64,000 bases of DNA. Origin: Cladopsammia gracilis. Taxonomy: Eukaryota; Cnidaria; Anthozoa; Scleractinia; Dendrophylliidae. The position numbers and the translations under genes were made by a program. How positions within the stretch are numbered: the first letter of the stretch is position 1; each line of letters begins with the position of its first letter. Below are positions 34,465-44,902 of this stretch, piece by piece. The stretch spans positions 2,473,501 through 2,537,500 of the forward strand of contig JAJGOT010000002.1 of assembly GCA_022457155.1 (NCBI GenBank), read 5' to 3'. The notes under the pieces were generated by a model, which saw nothing but the letters and a program-made list of their open reading frames with translations, was not told the origin of the DNA and made no database searches.

Positions 34465-34611
34465 ATTTTTTTAATTAAAAATTACCCTAAACAAGATTTT
34501 TACACAACAGAAGTTGAAATATCATCCAAGCGAAATTAACCACAAAGAAACTGATTCATCACAGGAACTGCTTTAAAGTGTAAGTTATTGTATTCCATCT
34601 TTCAAGATATA

Positions 34612-35300
34612 TCAATCTGTTTTGTAATGACTGATGTTTTTATGTCCATATGCTAACGAATTTATAGCATCATCTAATATGTATCGTTTATCGTCAAAGC
34701 AGGATAATGACACCTTATTGAGCTCATAACTTCCAAGCTGATGATTTTGACTTCTTATTGTTTTCATTGTATGCATGATTTGTTTGTTATTGAATAATAC
34801 GTCTTTATAATTTTCGTGTTTGATATTTTTCTTAATTACATTTTTCTTAATTCCTTTAGCAGTTTTACCTCCCTTATCATTGTCTCTCAAATAAGAATAC
34901 ATTTTTGATTTCAAACCAACGAATTCAGTGACTGGAATCCCACAAGCCTCATCCTTGAACTCACCAATGACTTACTTGTTAGTAGATTATACTCACTAAA
35001 GTCGAATTTGTCTTTATCATTCCAGAAATCTTTATAAACATCTTCAGCCTCAATTTCATAAGTTAAACTGTCAGTGTCAGTGAATAATAATTAGGATGTA
35101 TTTCCTTATTTTTGTTTAATGTAGTTATAATGAAAATCATACATTAGTGTCTTACTAAGATCTTTAGAGGATGTTCAAGATCAACCTCGAATATCAATCC
35201 TTTTCTACTATCTTCCGTATATATTTTTTTAGATCCAATTTTTGAAACTTTTTTTTTCACTCATCCATTTAAATCCCCCAGTAGGTAAATATTGAGACAT
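34612..35300 (-). pseudogene. Old virus-type family B DNA polymerase, C-terminal piece
   Basis: Reading from 35300 down, a palm-region block SQYLPTGGFKWM appears at once, followed by frame changes. The catalytic motif C (TDTDSLTYEI) lies at about 35055-35085. The open tail (34914-34612) has GLKSKMYSYL in frame change and KTAKGIKKNVIKK, a conserved C-terminal block of protein-primed polymerases from Polinton-like elements. The gene continues upstream at 37193-37433 and 61050-61500; two later insertions separate the pieces. Several frameshifts mark it as long dead. Confidence 0.75.
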
Positions 35301-37192
35301 ACAAGCAGTTGCAAAAAGGTTGAGACACTTTCCAAAAAACTGTTCATTCCGTATAAAAGCGACCGCGTAACACAAATGAAATCAATGCCACGTGCTACTG
35401 ACCCCCCTCCCCCTTTCAATGTTGATGACTGTTAGTTTGAATGGCATTTTTGATCTGGTTCAACATTGATAAGGGGGGAGGGGGTGGGGACTTGTTGAAA
35501 ACCATGTTAGCCTCGAAATACGCACTACAGTACACAATGTCTCAACTCTTTTTGCAATTGCTTGTCTGAATAGTAGTTCAATTAAAACACTAATAGCAAG
35601 AGGAACCGGCACGTAATATATAATTAAAATGTATCAATAGAAAGATAAAAGATTATACTGTAACGGTCAGTGCGTTGTCATTAGTGGCAATAATGGTTCC
35701 AATTATTACAGTATTTTCGCGCTTTTACATGTCACGCTTTCGTGACATCTTTTACATGTCACGCTTTCGTGACTGTATAAGGGAATGAAAACATTCTTCC
35801 GACTTTTATTATATATTTATAGAAAAATGGAAACAATATATTCTCCTAATACATTTCCACTAAGAAAAGGCGCTCAATTTCGTTTCATAAAAATTTCCCC
35901 ACGGTCTACATGTTTTCGACGGTCTACACTTAACAACAAATAAAGATTACATAAGTTCTTACTTCTCTCTGTAGACCGTTGACCGTTGACCGTTCACGCG
36001 AGTATTAAATTAGAGTCAGTGGATTCTGCAAGTACGCATTTCACTAATTGTTGCCTTCCAAAATACATCTTACGAAACATTTGGCACATTTTGGAATCTC
36101 CTTTTGGTTTTGCTCGTCGATTCTCACATTAAAGTGGAAGATTTTCCAGCGCACAGACATCATATCTGTCCCACTAATCGTGCCTCGCTCTTCGTTTCCA
36201 CCGGATGTAGAAGGCCCATACTCTGCATTTCTATCGTAGTTCTCAAACAACTCCATTTGGCAAATGTCTGGTTAACGGTTGGAAAAATCTAGCGGAAAAC
36301 CCGGCTATGGAAGAATTTCACGAAATCTGAGTAAATATACGAAATTTGACAACTGATATACACGGTGCAAAATACTCGGCCAGATTAAAGCTAGCTAGCA
36401 AAAGGACGAAGAAATGATAATATTTTCACAACTAGAGTGTAATCCAAAATTGACTGGACAAATTGGACCAGCAAAAAGTTGCTCACCGTTTTATTTCAAC
36501 GCGAACATGCGATCACAGTATCACTTGACGTATTATTTACAGACTAATGCTTATCATTTCAATCTATGCACGTTTCTTGCGTCAAAAGCAAAGGCAAAAA
36601 AACCTTCAAGAAAGAACAAGAGGTTGAAAATAACACAATTTGCGTCATTGCAACAAGATAGCAACGTTATTTGAAAAATACGTAACGATATTGAGAAACT
36701 ACGGCAACTTTTAGAAGAAAAGCTCCTTTTTTGCTGAAATTCGCGCTAATTAAGGCCGTAGAGAAATGTCAAAAAGGCACGTTTTGGACTATCTATTCTT
36801 AAACGCCTAATCGCAGTGGAATAAAAAGCTGTTTTTTCAAATCAACTCATTACATTGATAACGTACATCAACTATGATTCATTTCCGAAAAGCAAATCCA
36901 GTGCTATATCGCGATATGTGACTCAGACAAGCAGTTGCAAAAAGGTTGAGACACTTTCCCAAAAAACTGTTCATTCCGTATAAAAGCGACCGCGTAACAC
37001 AAATGAAATCAATGCCACGTGCTACTGACCCCCCTCCCCCTTTCAATGTTGATGACTGTTAGTTTGAATGGCATTTTTGATCTGGTACAACATTGATAAT
37101 GGGGGAGGGGGTGGGGACTTGTTGACAACCATGTTAGCCTCGAAATACGCACTACAGTACACAATGTCTCAACTCTTTTTGCAATTGCTTGT
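35301..37192. mobile_element. Composite insertion bounded by two direct copies of a 265-bp repeat
   Basis: Copies at 35301-35565 and 36927-37192 are almost identical and in the same orientation. Each copy has its own inverted ends (ACAAGCAGTTGCAAAAAG / CTTTTTGCAATTGCTTGT). The whole block interrupts the old polymerase gene exactly between two adjacent codons, without target duplication. The 1.36 kb between the copies is unrelated to the polymerase and is described separately. Confidence 0.75.
35566..36926. other. Interior of the composite insertion
   Basis: It contains two tandem copies of a 24-bp unit (TTTTACATGTCACGCTTTCG, 35724-35773), two tandem GTTGACC words near 35980, and a 70-codon minus-strand frame (36256-36044) ending in a CAKCFVRC Cys cluster that I do not recognise. 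No transposase is visible, so the block is probably non-autonomous. Confidence 0.4.
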
Positions 37193-37433
37193 AGCGCATC
37201 CATAAAGGTTATTAGCATCTGAATACATAATATACTTTGAGGGCGCCTTTTCATCATAATTTTTCAAGTATTTGTTATTTGCTTCAAATCGGTTGGCTAT
37301 ATAACTTATACCACCTTGATACCCTTTTCAATGAATTAAAACTATCTATGTCTGTCATTAATTGCAGTTGAATGTCAGTTACTTTCAACATTGCATCCCA
37401 AGACAGTCCTGGAGATGTGAAATAGTGGCATGG
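37193..37433 (-). pseudogene. Old virus-type DNA polymerase, middle piece with motif A
   Basis: Read downward from 37433: HYFTSPGLSWDAML, then a frame change near 37330, then YSDANNLYGC (about 37193-37225), the polymerase motif A with its metal-binding Asp. The upstream end joins the piece at 61050 across the 23.6-kb provirus, and the downstream end joins the piece at 35300 across the composite insertion. Intact codon phase at both junctions shows this was one gene. Confidence 0.85.
37429..37433. repeat. Left target-site duplication of the provirus (CATGG)
   Basis: CATGG directly precedes the left terminal repeat and recurs at 61050-61054 after the right one. One more base (A) also matches, so CATGGA, a 6-bp duplication as usual for Polintons, is possible if the outermost A is shared with the element end. 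Confidence 0.85.
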
Positions 37434-37842
37434 AGTAGTATACAGGGAGTCAGTCAAATACCACCAAAACAAAATAAGACTCCATCTACAGTAATGAATG
37501 CCTATTTCCGCCAATTGGTGACCATCACCTGCAGGCCGACTGAAAGGAGGCCTGCAGGTTAGAGCACCAATTGGAGGAAATAGGCATTCATCACTGTAGA
37601 TGGAGTCTTATTTTGTGTGGTGAGTATTTGACTGACTCCCTCTATACTACTGGGGCCTTCGTTTTACTCCCACGGAGGCTTTATTTAAGACCCATAACCA
37701 GTTTGAACCACCCATAACCAGTTTTAACCACCCGAAAGCGTTTTCAACCACCTAGCCCCTTTATTTGGCTCAACCGCCTAAAACCAGTTTTAACCACCAG
37801 AAAGCGCCCTAAAGTGTTCGGCCTTTTCCAATTGAACAGAGT
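37434..37842. repeat. Left terminal inverted repeat of the provirus
   Basis: The outer 218 bp (37434-37651) form a near-perfect palindrome: arms of ~93 bp starting and ending with AGTAGTATA / TATACTACT, enclosing an inner stem ACCTGCAGGCC / GGCCTGCAGGT with loop GACTGAAAGGA (37527-37559). The inner 190 bp (37652-37842) contain four to five repeats of an AACCAGTTTTAACCACC-like word. The exonuclease-like gene starts 23 bases inside. Confidence 0.9.
37684..37805. repeat. Iteron-like repeats within the left terminal repeat
   Basis: CCATAACCAGTTTGAACCAC, CCATAACCAGTTTTAACCAC, a GCGTTTTCAACCACC copy and AAAACCAGTTTTAACCACC follow each other at ~20-bp steps, two of them followed by a GAAAGCG word. 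The mirror set lies in the right repeat at about 60676-60800. They could bind a replication or transcription protein. Confidence 0.65.
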
Positions 37843-37864
37843 AGACCCCTTTGCATATCGCATC

Positions 37865-39418
37865 ATGGAAGTCCCTAACATATGGTACGTGAAGGTCAAT
37901 CGATTAAAACTCCCTTGCCGGGGTTGTAATCGAAGAGTGAGTGTGTCAACGTTTTATAGACACCGAAATAATGGCTGTCCGTACGTTCGAGACTTTCATG
38001 ATGTGTCTGAGGGGCATTTGCCACCACAACAGCCACCGCAACAGCCACCACTGTCACCACCACAACTACAACCACAACCACCCTTTCAACTGGTGGTTGT
38101 TCAAGGGGTCTTTGAAAACTCAGCTGTCAGCCCGCAAGAGCTGAATGAATGGCTTGACAAGCAAGAACAATCTTCAAGCCTGAGTGATCTTGACCCTTTA
38201 CAAAAGATCCGCGATGCAAGTTTTGTTGAAGCCTTCATCGAAGGTAAAACACCACTCTCAACGTTTCGAACAGAGCTGTTCAGCTTTTACCAATTGAAGA
38301 AATGTTCACCCTTTGTATATCAATGATGCCTGGACTGCAAAAGTTCTTGAACTTTCTCAAATCCAGGAAAACTGGTCTGAAACAAAGGAGCCGCGCTTGG
38401 GTAAGTGCCAGAAAGAGCACCATTGGTGCTTCAGAAGTCGCCGCACTGATAGGGGCTTCGCCCTTTGAAAATGAAAAGAGCTTACTTTTCAAGAAAGCGC
38501 AGGCACCAGACATGGCCAACATGACAGCATGTACCTGGGGCAACCTTTTCGAGCTAATCGCGCGAAAGTTCTTTGAACAAAAACACGAAACAACCATCTT
38601 TGCACAGTGTCTCGCTTAATCTGGCACAGGATCACCCCCTTTACGGAAAGCTTACATTTAGCCCCGACGGCTACTTCGAAGACAAAGACGGAAACTTTAT
38701 TCTCTTAGAGTTTAAATGCCCTTTTAAACGAAAGATAGCCGTTAGATCTATTCCGCGTTATTATGTGACACAACTTCAGACAGGCCTCGCTTTCAGTGGA
38801 AGCCTAGTAAAAAGGGGTCTTTTCGTTGACTCGTATTTCAGGCTGTGCCCTTTGAAACTGTTGTCATCAAGCACATACCATAATGTGGAACTAAATGGTG
38901 GTGCTGTACATTCAACAAAGACAAACAAAACACTTGCCTGGGGTGTTGTTTACCTCTTCTCTAAACAACTCTTTACTAAAAATCAAACTGAGCTTGTTGA
39001 CGTCGCTGAACTCACTCAGGCTAAATTTGAGAAAATAATGGCAAGCATCGAGGAGAAAGAGCTCTGGTGTTCTTATGGTCCTGTGAGAACAGACTTTAGC
39101 GCAAATGTCGAGCAAGAGGAGTTCTTAAGGCAACAAAAATTCAGAAGCGAGTTAAGCAGCAATGCCGAGGGACCAAGGGCTGTTGCATTCTTTACTTGGA
39201 AGCTACTGGATGTTACAGAACTTCCAATCACCCAGCAAGAGGGGTTCTTAACAGGCATTCAAGCAAGGGCCGAGAGTTTTCACAGGCAGCTCGCCAAACT
39301 TAAAAAAAAAATTCATTCACTTATCAATACAGACGACAAAACAACTTCCGCTGGAGAAGTTATCGAAAATGAAGGAGACGTCGAGGCCTTTCTTCGGTGG
39401 CAGTTTAAGCAATGTTAG
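37865..39418 (+). pseudogene. YqaJ/alkaline-exonuclease-like protein with zinc-finger N-terminus, frameshifted
   Basis: The first piece (37865-38326) has a Cys/His cluster (CRGCNRRV...HRNNGC), a Gln/Pro-rich spacer, and an ELNEWLDKQE segment shared with the provirus polymerase N-terminus. Frame changes occur between about 38290 and 38400. The second piece (to ~38615) has GASEVAALIGASPF and WGNLFE, the third (to 39418) has FSPDGY, LLEFKCP and YYVTQLQ. These are the Asp, Glu-x-Lys and Tyr/Gln motifs of PD-(D/E)XK 5'-3' exonucleases of the lambda-exonuclease/YqaJ type, used in viral recombination and DNA maturation. At least two frame changes (about 38300-38400 and 38605-38620) make it inactive. 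It may be more than one gene; the shared phase and content favour one. Confidence 0.6.
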
Positions 39419-40157
39419 CTGAATGCATAGCCGCTTGCCAACACCGTTCATGCTTTCGGCATGTAGATTGCCCCGGAAGCCTTATGTAAGATAAAATTTT
39501 CTGTTTTCTTGGCCCTTCTTTCAAAATTAGGGTTAGGATTTTATAAATTTTGAAATTTAAAGAAATATTATTTGGGAGATAAGGTTTCACGTTTGTGTGA
39601 ACATATTTTGTTTGTTCAATTTCGCCATAGGTTAATCTCAGAGGGGGTTCCCTTTTAAAGTTATTTCCGAATAACTGATCAAGCCGATATTTAAAATTAT
39701 AATCTGTCTTAACCCGGCTTTTAACTGTCATATTTTTATTTCTGTAAAGGTCTTCATGATTAAATGTGACATTGTCTATTATTTCAATGCGGCTGCATAT
39801 TTTACAGACAAGTTCCGCTGAATTAACCATGAGTGAAAAAGATCCACCACAGTTTTGGCACGATTTTATATTTTCGTTTGTTCTGCTTTGAATGAAAACA
39901 AACTCATTTTCGTGGTACCGCTCTATTAATTCTTGTCTTGCCGACAAAGAAAGATATAAAAAGATAATTTGTAACTTATCTTTAAGTTGTGAGCGGTTAA
40001 ACTCGTCTATATAGTCATTTTCATAGATGCCTCGCAGCCAGACGTGTTTGTGTTTAACATCTAAGGCATCTAATTGAGTCTTGTATTCATTCTTTTCATC
40101 CATTTGTCTGACGATAGACAGCTGTTTGTTGAAACGTTCAGCTTCAAGTCCCGTCAT
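39405..40157 (-). CDS. Zinc-ribbon protein resembling viral late transcription factor 3
   Basis: A probable 250-residue protein. The middle has CQNCGG ... VCKICSR (two CxxC pairs about 20 residues apart, a zinc ribbon), preceded by a helical region (FNRSQLKDKLQIIFLYLSL) and followed by YNFKYRLDQLFGNNF and a C-terminal helix. Zinc ribbon plus a following YK...L..F block is the arrangement of VLTF3/A2-type late factors of large DNA viruses and some Polinton-like viruses. If correct, it would act with the short TATA-type promoters of this element. The start at 40157 is chosen because ATG follows TAATTATAACC; the frame is open further upstream to 40235 only through non-ATG starts. The 3' end overlaps the convergent exonuclease gene by 14 bases. 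Confidence 0.5.
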   Translation of the reverse strand: MTGLEAERFNKQLSIVRQMDEKNEYKTQLDALDVKHKHVWLRGIYENDYIDEFNRSQLKDKLQIIFLYLSLSARQELIERYHENEFVFIQSRTNENIKSCQNCGGSFSLMVNSAELVCKICSRIEIIDNVTFNHEDLYRNKNMTVKSRVKTDYNFKYRLDQLFGNNFKREPPLRLTYGEIEQTKYVHTNVKPYLPNNISLNFKIYKILTLILKEGPRKQKILSYIRLPGQSTCRKHERCWQAAMHSANIA

Positions 40158-40291
40158 GGTTATAATTAGAAATGACAAATGTTCAATTTGCATTAATAAG
40201 TAAACGAAGCTTCTAGAACATACCGAAGCGTCCAAGGCATTGCTCTATATATATTGTTTTCCTTTCGAGATTTGTAGATTAAACCCAGAGT

Positions 40292-40956
40292 TTATTCTTT
40301 CAAATCTGACTTGGACACAGCGGCAAGACGATTTAATTTTTTTTGGAACTCCACTTTGACTTCTTTGCGAAGTTCTTCTCTGATCTTGTCAAGATCTAGC
40401 GCTTGAGGCTGTCCACCCTGTGTGGGCTTTGTTTCACCGCGTTTTTCAGTTTGTTATATTTTTCAACCTCCTTCATGATTATCATAAACTCTGGATCGTT
40501 GATGTTATTGTCAGTTAGAGCCTTTGAGACCAGCTCATAGACAGAGTTCCGCTTGGCAACAGCGAGAGTGTAGATGTTCTCTTGTTTAGAGATCTTTCGT
40601 TCCAATCTCTTGCTGAACATGGTGAGGACCACAGAGGAAACCCCTGTAACAGCCGCCACGCCGGCAAGGACAGGACTGGCCACAATGCCAACTCCAGACA
40701 AGGCTGCCCCCAACGTGGCTGATGACATGCCTGAAGAAACCAAACCAAGACCCACAGCTGTTGTGTGAAGAATCCTGTGGACCCGTTTGTATTTTTTTGC
40801 AACCTGGCGATAGTGGTCAGCTTCTTTCTCAAGCTCTTTCTGCAAGTCTGTTATTTTCTTGAGCCGGAAGTCTTCACCATTTGTTGGTAAGACTGGGTAA
40901 AGCGATTGAGTCTCGCTGTAATCCGGTGCCGATGGCAACACATTAGCCGAGCTCAT
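40292..40956 (-). pseudogene. Membrane-associated protein with Gly/Ala-rich hydrophobic core, C-terminus frameshifted
   Basis: The open frame (40956-40396, 186 residues) has a polar N-terminus, a Lys/Glu-rich helix, two adjacent hydrophobic Gly/Ala/Ser-rich segments (residues ~68-112, for example LSGVGIVASPVLAGVAAVTG), and a helical end. A short A-tract near 40440-40447 shifts the frame; read in the other frame the protein continues for ~45 charged residues to a stop at 40292-40294. It is preceded by AATATATATACACAACC directly before ATG. The function is unknown; a virion membrane or entry-related protein is possible but unproven. Confidence 0.55.
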
Positions 40957-40971
40957 GGTTGTGTATATATA

Positions 40972-41645
40972 TTAATTTATTTCAACTTCAAACTCGAGGG
41001 GCATATTATTGAAGTCAAAAAGGTCATTGTGTTCATCCCTCACAGACAGTGTTATGCTGTTTACATAATCGCCAGACGAGACGTCACGCAATATGTTTTG
41101 CTGTGTTGATTCATAGAAAACTTTCTCATATGGCTTTCCACGAAGATCAAATCGAGCCAAGACTGTCGAAGGCTTGCCGTTGAACAGGTTCTGTTCTTTA
41201 TCAACCAGATCGCAGTGGATAAAGTAAGTGCTTGGAGCTTCGAATCTTCTACTGATTAAATGAGGGAGTGTTTTTGATGACTCGCAAAGAAATGTTACAA
41301 AACCTGGTGAAAGGGCTATTTCATGTTTCTCTCCTGGATTCAAAATCACCATAGCTCCACGAGCTGAATACAATTCAGTTTTAAGATTTATACCAGAGTC
41401 TGCAAAATTATCCACTATAACTTTTGCTAAACTGCTAGGAGTGTAAAAACCAGGAATAACGCCAATCTTAGTGTATTTGCCTTCTGAGCCAAATGGTCTT
41501 TGTATATTTCCTGATTTTGTTTCAAATTGTGCCACGAGTTGTAGATCGAACACGAGACTAGCCGGATGAAACTCAGTTTCTGGAGCGGGTGATCTAAGTA
41601 GATGGAGTGAGGGTTCGAAGGCGCGATGATTGTTAGCACCACCAT
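40972..41645 (-). pseudogene. Penton-like minor capsid protein, paralogue 1, frameshifted
   Basis: The N-terminal piece (41645 to ~41510: SNPHSIYLDHPLQKLSFIRL, then SIYNSWHNL) and the main piece (~41520 to 40972: KIGVIPGFYTPSSLAKVIVD ... YFIHCDLVDKEQNLFNGKPS ... VNSITLSVRDEH, LFDFNNMPLEFEVEIN) lie in different frames with one break near 41505-41525. The beta-rich C-terminal pattern and ~220-residue size fit a single-jelly-roll minor capsid (penton-like) protein, but I rely on general resemblance. It begins right after TATATACACA. A paralogue lies next to it on the same strand (41658-48721). Confidence 0.5.
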
Positions 41646-41916
41646 TGTGTATATAGTTTATATTATTTCTATTTCAAAAAATAAAGGTAAGCCATTAAAA
41701 TCAAAAAGTTCTCCGTGTTCGCCCTTGACTGAAATTGTTAAACTGTTTACAAATTCACCAGACAATGTTTTAAGATATGCAGCATTTTCTCTGTCCTCAG
41801 CGTACGCATACTTATTGTAGCTGCCCCAATAGGTGTCCTCAATTTTCGCCATCCCCAAAACATCTGAAGGCTTTCCATTGAGTAAGGTTTGTTCTTTATC
41901 GATGGGAATCCCGAAA

Positions 41917-42035
41917 CATCGAGTTTGGATTCGAGTTCGAGTTAGAGTTCGAGTTCGAGTTGGACTTCGAGTTGGACTTCGAGTTGGACTTCGAGTTAAT
42001 TGGACTTCGAGTTGGAGCTCGAGTTAGGCTTCGAG
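41917..42035. repeat. (CGAGTT)n-type array at the left end of the MULE-like element
   Basis: CGAGTT, GGACTTCGAGTT and similar 6- and 12-bp units follow one another. The inverse array at 46049-46138 mirrors it, so the two make up the subterminal inverted repeats of the element. Confidence 0.85.
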
Positions 42036-42196
42036 TTGATCTACTATAAAAAATGCGAGAGGAGTTGCAAAAGGAGAATGGAAAGGGTAGCTTCCCAACC
42101 ATTTGGGATGGCTCTGACGCAGGGTGAAGGAGGGTGAAGGATTACTTTTCCGCAACACAGTTCAATCGGTGGCGTGACGCGTGACGCTGGTTTACG

Positions 42197-42907
42197 GTCA
42201 CCTCGCCACCAGGGAGTTTCGCCACCAACGAAGTCGCCACCAAGAGAAAAGTCACCTCGCCACCAAGGTAGTCGCCGCCTTGCTGCCGTCACCAAGAAGT
42301 AGCTGTTTGATTAGAATATGAAGAGTGCCTTTATTTAATATTTTGTGCCGGAATCGTTGTGCCGTCACGTCACGATCGTGTAGCCGTGGATACACGCGTA
42401 GACTGTTTATTTTTCTTTGCGCTAGTTTCGCGAGCGGTAAGAACTTCTTTGTTTGATTCTTTGTTTGTCTTTGACATAGATGGCTGTGCAAGTTGTGAAA
42501 ACTCATCTATTATGTTGTAAATTATATGTATAAATAAATGCTACTACTACTAGGTGTGATTTTTTTTCCCGACGCGCGTGATTGTCTTTATTGGGGCTGG
42601 TAATCAACGTGCGTGAGTGTTTGTTTCTTCTCGTTTCACCCGCCGTCATGCGAACGTTTCAACCTATAAAGTATGTTTCTTGAGATACGCAGCTGACAAA
42701 GTAACCTGATGTTTTGTCGTACGATGCATTGTCAACAGCACGGACCGATAGTATGCAAGATAGTTTAATAAGTTTTGGCTTATAAGGACATGATTCGATT
42801 CTTCTGTTTGTTGTTCAGTGTTAAAGCATGGTGGCGAGGTGACTTTTCTCTTGGTGGCGAGTTCGTTGGTGGCGAAACTCCCTGGTGGCGAGGTGACTGG
42901 ATACCGT
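42197..42907. repeat. Inverted pair of GCCACC-rich arrays
   Basis: 42197-42275 (repeats of TCACCTCGCCACCA and TCGCCACCAA) is matched in reverse complement by 42829-42907 almost base for base, around ~550 bp of unrelated sequence. It looks like a smaller element with repeat-built ends nested in the MULE-like element. Confidence 0.75.
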
Positions 42908-43020
42908 GACGCTAATGTAGTTCTGGTGACGTTATCGCTTGTCACATTGTCGGGTCATCCTGGACCGATCCGATGCGCGCAATGGTTTGACAATGGTTTG
43001 ATCGATCTGAGCTGAGCTAG

Positions 43021-43383
43021 GTTTCATTAGCAATGGAAAGGTAGGTTTCATCTACTTTGTGAAGACTTGCAATTGACATGTTGATATTGAAATGCAAATT
43101 AGCGCTGAATAATGTCTCTCTTTTCAGCGAGCAAACCGTCATAGTCTTCTCATCGCCGGAGAAAGATGCACGTGGTGATGCAATGTTAGTGTCTTTTCAC
43201 CGTACAGTATTTCTGAGGTCCTGTTAGCAATGGCAGGTTTAGTTTACTTTATGGAGACTTCAGATGAAATATAAATTTAGAAATGCAAAATGGCGCTGAA
43301 ATATACTTCTGTTTTCAGTGAAGAAACGATCACAATTTCTTCATCGCCGGAGAAAGATTCGCATAGTGATACAATGTAAGTGT
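43021..43383 (+). repeat. Two tandem units, each with a 57-nt exon-like core
   Basis: 43021-43205 and 43221-43383 align along their length. Each contains an acceptor-like TTTTCAG, a 57-nt core (43128-43184 and 43319-43375), then a GTTAGT or GTAAGT donor-like site. Both cores keep an open frame (EQTVIVFSSPEKD and EETITISSSPEKD) with equal length and phase. They look like a duplicated symmetric exon of a captured gene. The gene of origin is unknown. Confidence 0.55.
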
Positions 43384-44902
43384 TATCGTATCATAGATCA
43401 AAACGGAATTTCGAAGGGAACTGAATAAATGAATGAAGTTTTCAGGGCTCGTACTTTTCTGTCCATAGCTTTATTCTACCGAGCGGCACAGTATTAAACT
43501 GATTTGGCCTGGCACTATCCTGGTATTATCCTAGGCAACAAACGTATAATTTTGAAATCTCTTATCCAACCAGCTTCACTAGTAGCGTTAGAGTTTGTTT
43601 TACACTTTCAATAGCTCTGATCAATTCGTTTTTATTCAATTCACATCTATTCAGGCTTTATAGTCTTAATATGTTATTGGTGTTATGATTCTTAAGTTTT
43701 GGTTGTGTTTTTACTAGGGAAGCCTGAAAATTCCGGAAATTGTCTTGTGTTTAGCGAGTTAAAAGTGCAAACTGTTTTCTCCAGGAAAAATGAGTGATTG
43801 TCTCGCCTTTATGACCGGAAATTAACTTGTCCTGGCAGTTGCCGCAGCCAGTCGCATTCCGTGTAGTGACAGATGATGCCTGCCAAATAATCTGGCAGAA
43901 TAATAAATAATAATAACACCTAATGCGAACAGCAGGAGTCGTGCAGGCCCGTCAACGTTTTATTCACTTATCAATCATGGCGCCATGGCAACATGCTAGG
44001 TTCAAGACGTTTTCCATTTTACGGGGTTTTTTGCCTTTTTTTGCGTTCCATTTTCATATTTATCATAGTTTACCAGGAACAAAATCAATAAATGTTGACA
44101 GCAGGACCGCGGGCTCTGGAAAAGTGTCATGGAAACGCAAAGTTATTGTATCTGAAGGTGTGCCACCTTTAAAAATTAGTCTATTGGTTTTCTATTATCG
44201 CAGGTATTATTAGCGTTCGACGTTTTTATGGTGTCTACAGCAAATTGATCGAGATTGATCCTTGTATCGAATTGGATCGTGTAAATGGCGTCATCAATCC
44301 CGTTAGTTACATATTTCTCAGGAACAAAAGATATATGTGTTATAAAACGATAAACGACATTTTAAATTTTATATTGATTTCTTTACGATGCGAGTAAAAA
44401 TTCAAGGTGCAAAACTTTGAACGTGGTACCACTTGATGCGATGTTTCTCAGACGCTTTTAAATACTTTCTTATTAGAAAAAAACAGTTCGATGTGCACGT
44501 CGTTTCATAGTTTAATATAACAATTTTATTGGTGGCAAAATCAGTTTAATCGTGATTGCACAATACGGGTAGTCGTGCACACGTAAAAACTGTCGCAACA
44601 CTGAGGATTTTCACGACAGTTATTTAGGGATGGTTTCTTATTTCGTTACTGTTGGTTCGTTTTGTTTTAGTAATTGCTTAAGTATAATTGAGTTTTTTAA
44701 TTGTGTTTCCATTTTGTTTCATTTCAGTTTATCTTTTTTAAAGTTGACATTGAAAGAAAACTACACTCGATTTTTATATTGAATACAAATGCAATATACG
44801 ATATCAAGGTGGTTACGTAATAGTGCTAATAGTTAATATTACTTTAGTTATTGAATAAATAAATAAATAATTTGTTCAACTCGAGCTCCAACTCGAAGTC
44901 TA
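43384..44902. other. Interior of the MULE-like element without a recognisable gene
   Basis: AT-rich sequence; the open frames have no motifs I can name. An AATA microsatellite lies at 44858-44871. Confidence 0.4.

Noticed and set aside
37941..38144. His/Asn-rich frame in the exonuclease gene
   Set aside because: It is an out-of-frame reading of the CAACAGCCACC-type low-complexity stretch.
41833..42102. Ser/Asn- or Arg/Val-repeat frames over the CGAGTT array
   Set aside because: They are translations of a simple DNA repeat in several frames, not genes.
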